This document shows, piece by piece, positions 58,347 to 64,000 of a stretch of DNA of 64,000 bases (position 1 is its first letter; each line of letters opens with the position of its first letter). Below the pieces are notes generated by a model, which worked only from the letters and a program-made list of their open reading frames with translations, was not told the origin of the DNA and did not search any database. Location: the NCBI GenBank assembly GCA_916610825.1, contig OU744452.1, forward strand, positions 19,683,830 through 19,747,829. The letters are read 5' to 3'. The DNA is from Haliclystus octoradiatus. Taxonomy: Eukaryota > Cnidaria > Staurozoa > Stauromedusae > Haliclystidae. The position numbers and the translations under genes were made by a program.

Positions 58347-60437
58347 CCTCGTTCGTCACGCTTTGCATACAACGACCCTCTGGTATCGTAGAAAAAAATG
58401 TGAACATATAACAAATAAATAATGTTCCATTCCTGTTATTTCATCAAACTCTTATCGAGCGTTCGCCACTTGTATTGATCTGCACTATTGTCTTCAAGCA
58501 ATCTACAATCTCCGCCGTGCAATGAATGCCGAAATTCCGAATGCACTGTAAATAACTGATTTCGCTTGTCACGCTCAAGATATGAATAATAAATTACAAT
58601 TCTTCGATAACAGGCAAAAAGAATAGTAGAAAACAGAAGGAATGGAAAATTGAGTGCCTTTTTATCGGGCACATCGCCCGAGATAAAATTTATGCCATTT
58701 GCTCCCCTTTTGAGTTCTACATGTTCTATTTACTATTTTTATCTTTCGAAAACTGGACGTTTTGAGTGGCGGTTGTATATATATGTCAATCATAAAATCA
58801 TTTCTATGGTAACATCAAATCAGCCAATTGTTATCTCTATATATTTCCAATATTCTGTAGCCTTAAAATAAATAATTCTTTTTCTTTCGATGACAAGCAC
58901 AGCAAATAAAGATTGGATTATTGCTATAATATAGTGCATTTTATAGTTACTAATGACATGTTTTGCTTATTTAATGTAAACTGTATAATTTGCTGTCTAA
59001 GAAGCTCGTTATTGAAAAATGAATTTACTTGCAAGAAAGATTTGGAGCTAGCTTAATAAAAAGTTATATTATTGTACTCGGAATCATTCAACGGAAAACA
59101 ATATTGGTATTTATAAGAAATTTTTTAATTCTACATATTTGATTTCATAATCTTATACTAATTGCTAATATGTGTCAATTATATATAATACTTCGCTTTA
59201 AATAAATACTGTTTATTTATAAATGCTGCTATAGCAACGAGTATTTACTCGTTAGCTATTTGACATGATTTTAAAATTATTTTCTAAAAATATATAATCC
59301 TCGTCATTACATAGTATAGTCACATACTAGTTTATACTACCTATATACTGTATATATATATATATATATTCTTTTCTAGAACAAATAACTAGATTTGTTC
59401 ACTTTACAGGTTTATACAAACGAACCGATTTTACCAGCTGAGTAAACGGCACAATAAAATTATGCTTTCGCGCATGGCAATCGATACAGAGAACAGACAA
59501 ATTTAATAGATACAACTTTGGGATAGCGTGTTACATATATATATATATATATACTTTCTGAAGCAAGTTAAGCTAATGTCTTTAGTAGATGGAAAGGTTT
59601 TTACATACCTAAAGTGTTGTAAGTATACTTTCTATGCTAGGAGATATATTTATTGTTTCAAAATTTTAAAGGCGAATCTAATCCTTGTTTGATTGTTGAG
59701 TATGTAGAACCTGTAAAGAAGATTCTGATATTTGCGCCACAGCATTGCGAGTCTTTTCTATACATACGGGTGAAACACTTGAAAGCGATATCAGATTATG
59801 ACTAAAAGACGTAAATATTATTCCTTTAGCCTAATTTAGTTAAAGAACATAGATAATAAACTTCAGAAATCTTTCTTTTGCTAAAAATCATTCCGTATAT
59901 ACATCATTAATTTCTTTCTATCTATTCGATAATGTTTACATTATATTATTTGTTTGTCAAAACATTGATGCCAACATGTGATACAATAAAAGCGAAGAAT
60001 ATTATTAAAATCTTTTTTTTGTAATTCCGAGGGCATATTTAATTGTTACATAGAAACATTCATATATGTACATATATGCTACTCACTGGAGCATTGTGAA
60101 TAATTTTAAATAAATATACGAATAGATGCGAATAAACAGAGCTCTTGGCAATTTATAACAAGATGACTCATATCGAGCTAGCTAATTTTATGAAGAAACA
60201 ATATAGAAATTTCAAAATTCATTTTAAACTTAAATTTATTGTTCATACTTGGCTATTGTAAGATTCTACATAGAATAATATTGAGACGCTCATGTTTTGG
60301 TAAGCTATTGCAAGGAAATTTATACATCGAAACGTTAGAAACTCATTAAAATTCGCTTTACTTTCTATTTGATCCATTTTCTCTTCAATACATAAGACAG
60401 TTAAATACTGAGATATAAAAGATTGTATATTTGTTAT
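58347..60437. other. Intergenic, presumed upstream region of the SLC46-type gene
   Basis: AT-rich with several (TA)n runs (for example near 59350 and 59540). No coding region or structured element recognised. Confidence 0.45.
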
Positions 60438-60450
60438 TTTTTACCCACAG
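60438..60450 (+). other. Strong acceptor-like site before the SLC46 start codon
   Basis: TTTTTTACCCACAG ends at 60450, 45 bases before the ATG at 60496. It is the best example of the pyrimidine-AG pattern seen upstream of all five host start codons. Confidence 0.4.
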
Positions 60451-60495
60451 CAAAAGTTCTTTAAATCTCCTGTGAGATTTTATAATTTAAATTCT

Positions 60496-63400
60496 ATGGA
60501 GGAAGAAGAACAAGACGACGAATCAAAACATTCCTCTTACAAAAATTGGAGTCAAAAATTTCGTTCTTTTCCTGAACCGATTGTATTCTTTTATATTCTC
60601 GCTTTACACGTACAAGTTCCATTATTAGAACAGTACGCACTTGTACGCTATGGTCACGATGCTGGTCTCAATACGACATCTGTACTTGGTAAACACAGCT
60701 GTGATCAAGATAATAACATTACGGCTGAATCGATTCATAATCAGGTATGTAAATGCCAGTGTGATTATCTTTCATTTCATTCATTTTTTTGTCAAATTGG
60801 CAGCCAAAGAAAGGAGAATAGCATCACATTATCTTGCTAAAATGCAGCCTATAATTACAAGCAACTTGTTAGAATAAGTGTAGTAAAAAGTAAATAAAAT
60901 TAGATATGATAAGAATATATATTTCCACAGTCTAGTACATGCATGTAATATATTATGATTAATTACAATGGACTTAGAAACTAAAAAAGTAATTTACAAA
61001 TGGGTGAGATACTGGTCGCATAAAGCCCTCTTTTGAAAGAATAACAACTGGTAAAATCTACTAAGAGACGTCTGGTAAAGAGTTTCACTAAGGGATGAGG
61101 GGTCTTGATAAGGAGTTATCCATCAACTACAAGCTTCGCCTGCGTACCAACCCCGATGTTTTTTCTGAAACCATAGGGTATGTGAACTAAAGCGTGACTT
61201 TCCTTGGGGCTGCTATACTCAGGCGGCTAATGCAAGCTCAGTAAACACCCCCAATAATCGACCCCCCCCCTATCTCATGTATGCAGCTGACCATTTTTAG
61301 ACCCTTCTGCGTACTGACTATTTTACATCCCCCTACGCATTTTTACAAATTTTGTCTTTGTTGTTGTTTCCAAAAGTATACAAGTGCAAACAGTTTTTGA
61401 AAAATGCAAATGTTCACGGTTAATAATGAAGTGAATTTATAGTTTCACTTTTCTGCAATAAACATCCATTTAATCAACAAAAAACTGATAATTAATTGTA
61501 TTATAATAATTAAAAAAATGCTACAGAGAAAGTCAAAAATGCGTATACGTAATTTGATGATTGACACCCTCCACCTGATTAGTTTTTCTTGGACACACTT
61601 ATTTATTACCAAGCTGTGACTATATATATATATATTATATACAGTAACACACATCAAATTCTGTATTCAGAAAAACACATTATAGTATGCCAGTGATGAT
61701 GCTGTAAAAATAATCCGCATAAATAAAACCTGTTTATATCAGTCACCTGCCAACAGTGACCACTAGGTCTCTATATGTCACTAGTATATTTGTCTCTGAT
61801 ATAGTCCACTGCTAAAATGCCGCTCAGATTATAATGATTAGGATAGTAGACCTATACCAGCGTTCAATGTGTCAGAGTCATTAATCTAAAGAAACTATAT
61901 TCAAAGAAACTGTTACTTCTGTACTTAACTTTGGAAAATCAATTATAAAAGTATAGATATAATTTTTATTTGAGAATGTTTAGCGTTTACTCAACATCAA
62001 AACAACTTGTACTATAGTCATCTGGACAAGTGTGTGACGTGTGTAATGTGCGGTATATATTCTTGTTTCAAACAAAAATTTGTTAATATTGAGAAAGTTC
62101 TGTCTAGGTTTAAGCACAAACATTTCTGTGTATATATGCTAAACACATCTTCATGCCTGCTTATTTATATTTTGCGTCATCACTGTCTTGTTTCAGATAA
62201 GATCTGACGCTGCCTCATTTCAAAGTAAATTGGTTTTATTCGAAGCAATTCCATCTGTGTTCTTCTGTTTAATCTATGGTCCGTTATCAGATCTGATTGG
62301 AAGAAAACCGATTTTGAAATTGGCCCTTTTTTCTAGTTTGGTAGAAGCATTATTTGTACTGATTACAGTTCATCAATATTTGGATCTATCTACAATATTT
62401 ATTGGGTCTTTTATCAATGGAGTTGGTGGTTTTGTAACCAACGTACAAATGTCTTACATGGCTATCATTGCGGATACAACACCAAAGAATTATCGATATT
62501 TCAGATTGGGTACGTTTGCTATATACAATGAAAGGAAATTTGATAAATTATATTTGTGAATTAGTATAAGAGACAGCTTTGCTACACAGCTCTTAAGCAT
62601 GTTGAGATAATCAGATATAATTAGGTTTGTATTACAACCAAAGTGATTCGGTCAATCTGATTGGTTTAGAGTTATGATGGCAAATCACCATATCAACACA
62701 AAGCAAAACCAAATTCGAAAACGGAATCTATCCTGTAATTCAAACTTATACAATATCATGATGTGAATTTCTAATTTGATCAGGAAATTTCAAAAACATT
62801 GACTTATAATTAAGAAAGTCAAATAAATGTTTATAAACGTGGTATTATAAAAGGTATTATACAAAGTAATGTTTCCTATGAGCTATTGTTTCTGGTGCAT
62901 AGGGTTCACTTCAAGAGAAAGCGGGAGGGGAAAAATCACTCACCTCGGCGGCTCGTGATTTATGATACCTCCTCGTTTTCTGATCGTACGAGGCTCCTTC
63001 ACATGACTATTTGATGCATCGACAGATAAATTTGTGATCAAATTATTCTCCTTAATGGTTCATATCTACAACAGGTAGAAACGAATAATCATAGCAAGCT
63101 AGAGAACTTCCTTGCCAGAGCAAAGAAACAGTTTTATAGTTTGTATAAGTAAAAGGCTAAAGCTTCTGGGAATAGTTCCGATGTGAATGGAAAAATTCCT
63201 TTTTGAGTAAAATATTTGACGACTTTGATACTATCCGCTAGTGTTTCAAGTTGTAAATTACATTGAAAAACTACGCGATATTCTAATCGATTATGCCTAA
63301 TATGCAAACGATGTCTCAAATAAGATAACAGGCTTGTTTATAACCGTAGTTAAAATTATTCATTCGTTTACTTTCTATTATAGGTATGGTTCACTCTTTC

Positions 63401-63929
63401 GCTTTATTTGCAAGTCTTGCAAGTAGCTTAATCTCTGGAATTCTAATAACAAAAATTGGTTTCCTATCAACGTATTATATAGTGGCAGCATCATTTCTCA
63501 CAGCGGCATTATATTGTTCGTTTATATTGGAAGAAAGTCATCAACCAGATGTCGAGGGATTGAAAAAGTTCAAACTTTTACATCTGCTATGTTTTCCAAT
63601 AGATGCTATATCATGCCTTCTTAAACCAACACCTCATAGATGGAAAGCAATTACAATGTTTTTTGCTCAATTATTTAATTATCTTGTATTCATGGGAAGT
63701 GCACCTTTATATAACTTTTATGCTTTAGGTGAACCTTTTTGCCTTTCACCTCAGTTACTTGGTTATTTCTTAGCTACAAGATTTGCTTGTGTTGGACTCG
63801 GGACACCTATTTCATTGAAAGTCTTAAGGTTTCTACCTGATTATGGTATGGCTATTGTTGGTATTTTCTCTGATGCAGCTGGCATTATTGCTTTGATATT
63901 TGCAACAACAAAAATATCATTATTTTCAG
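60496..63929 (+). CDS. SLC46-family MFS transporter, first three exons (continues beyond the window)
   Basis: Exons 60496-60744, 62197-62509 and 63384-63929 join in phase with GT...AG introns; 369 residues are visible and a donor at 63930 shows that the gene continues. SLC46 proteins (folate carrier PCFT, TSCOT, SLC46A3) are proton-coupled or lysosomal solute carriers of the major facilitator superfamily. The start ATG opens an acidic cytosolic N-terminus (MEEEEQDDESKH). The first helix follows (IVFFYILALHVQVPLLEQYA), then a glycosylatable loop (NTTS, NIT) with a cysteine. Exon 2 contains the MFS motif A (GPLSDLIGRKP) between helices 2 and 3. Exon 3 holds further helices and the cytosolic loop (EESHQPDVEGLKKFKLLHLL). 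The substrate cannot be told from sequence, and which SLC46 member it is remains open. Confidence 0.88.
60745..62196. other. SLC46-type gene intron 1
   Basis: 1.45 kb without any coding region. It has a C-run near 61260 and a short stretch near 61740-61850 that only faintly resembles the 74-bp unit family. Confidence 0.4.
62638..63010 (+). repeat. Dispersed repeat in SLC46-type intron 2, relative of 4516-5080
   Basis: GTGATTCGGTCAATCTGATT, a GGCAAATCACCATA motif, AAATGTTTATAA, a TCCTATGAGCTATTG motif and a CCTCGTTTTCTGATCG-like end follow the order seen at 4516-4870. It lies fully inside the intron. Confidence 0.5.
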
Positions 63930-64000
63930 GTAAGTCGGATTTTATTTTTGTAACATTGTTTGGAAGATTGGGGACAGGGTAAGCTGTGAGCTTTTTCACT

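Noticed and set aside
61740-61850. Possible copy of the 74-bp unit family in the SLC46-type intron
   Set aside because: Only short words (GACCACTA, CACCTG) agree; too weak to call.

Overview
This is AT-rich DNA from an invertebrate animal. The host genes have introns. They encode an ER glucosidase I, a p24 cargo receptor, an SLC46-type transporter, a SNAG-domain zinc-finger repressor and a secreted PAN plus F-type-lectin protein. The mobile elements (BEL/Pao, metazoan Gypsy, Penelope-like, CR1/L2-like LINEs, many short inverted-repeat elements) also fit a metazoan. I cannot name the species. Acceptor-like pyrimidine-AG sites lie just upstream of all five start codons. This would fit a lineage with spliced-leader trans-splicing, such as tunicates, some cnidarians or flatworms, but 5'UTR introns would explain it equally well.

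Layout. Bases 1-9109 hold no gene I can support: SINE and MITE copies, two foldbacks, a (TCA)n microsatellite and old dispersed repeats. Bases 9110-20542 are a young BEL/Pao LTR retrotransposon on the minus strand (581-bp LTRs, target duplication GTTAT). A younger Gypsy-type element (11892-16729, 157-bp LTRs, duplication CAAAG) is inserted in it. Bases 20543-27008 are gene-poor with two foldback MITEs. A two-exon SNAG/C2H2 repressor gene occupies 27009-30109, followed on the same strand by a four-exon MOGS gene (31715-38503) whose introns carry four small DNA elements. From 38504 to 45173 come a TTAA-flanked MITE, a Penelope-like GIY-YIG remnant, perfect hairpins, a tRNA-headed SINE, a foldback element and a LINE 3' fragment. 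On the minus strand, 45174-50289 is a four-exon gene for a secreted PAN/F-type lectin-like protein, with a 28-nt micro-exon. A minus-strand LINE remnant precedes the TMED4/9-type gene (51646-56377, plus strand, four exons). The last TMED intron holds a 16-copy, 74-bp tandem array that appears to be the swollen interior of a short inverted-repeat element. Another LINE 3' end (57600-58346) is followed by the first three exons of an SLC46-family transporter, which runs off the window.

The host genes do not form one pathway. MOGS and TMED both act in the early secretory pathway (N-glycan trimming in the ER; ER-Golgi cargo traffic), the lectin-like protein would be a secretory client, and SLC46 is a membrane carrier. 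I found no operon-like spacing. The most distinctive material is the repeat landscape: a tRNA-derived SINE family, several families of short inverted-repeat elements, one MITE family giving rise to a satellite-like array, and an LTR-in-LTR nest with LTR pairs that look identical by eye.
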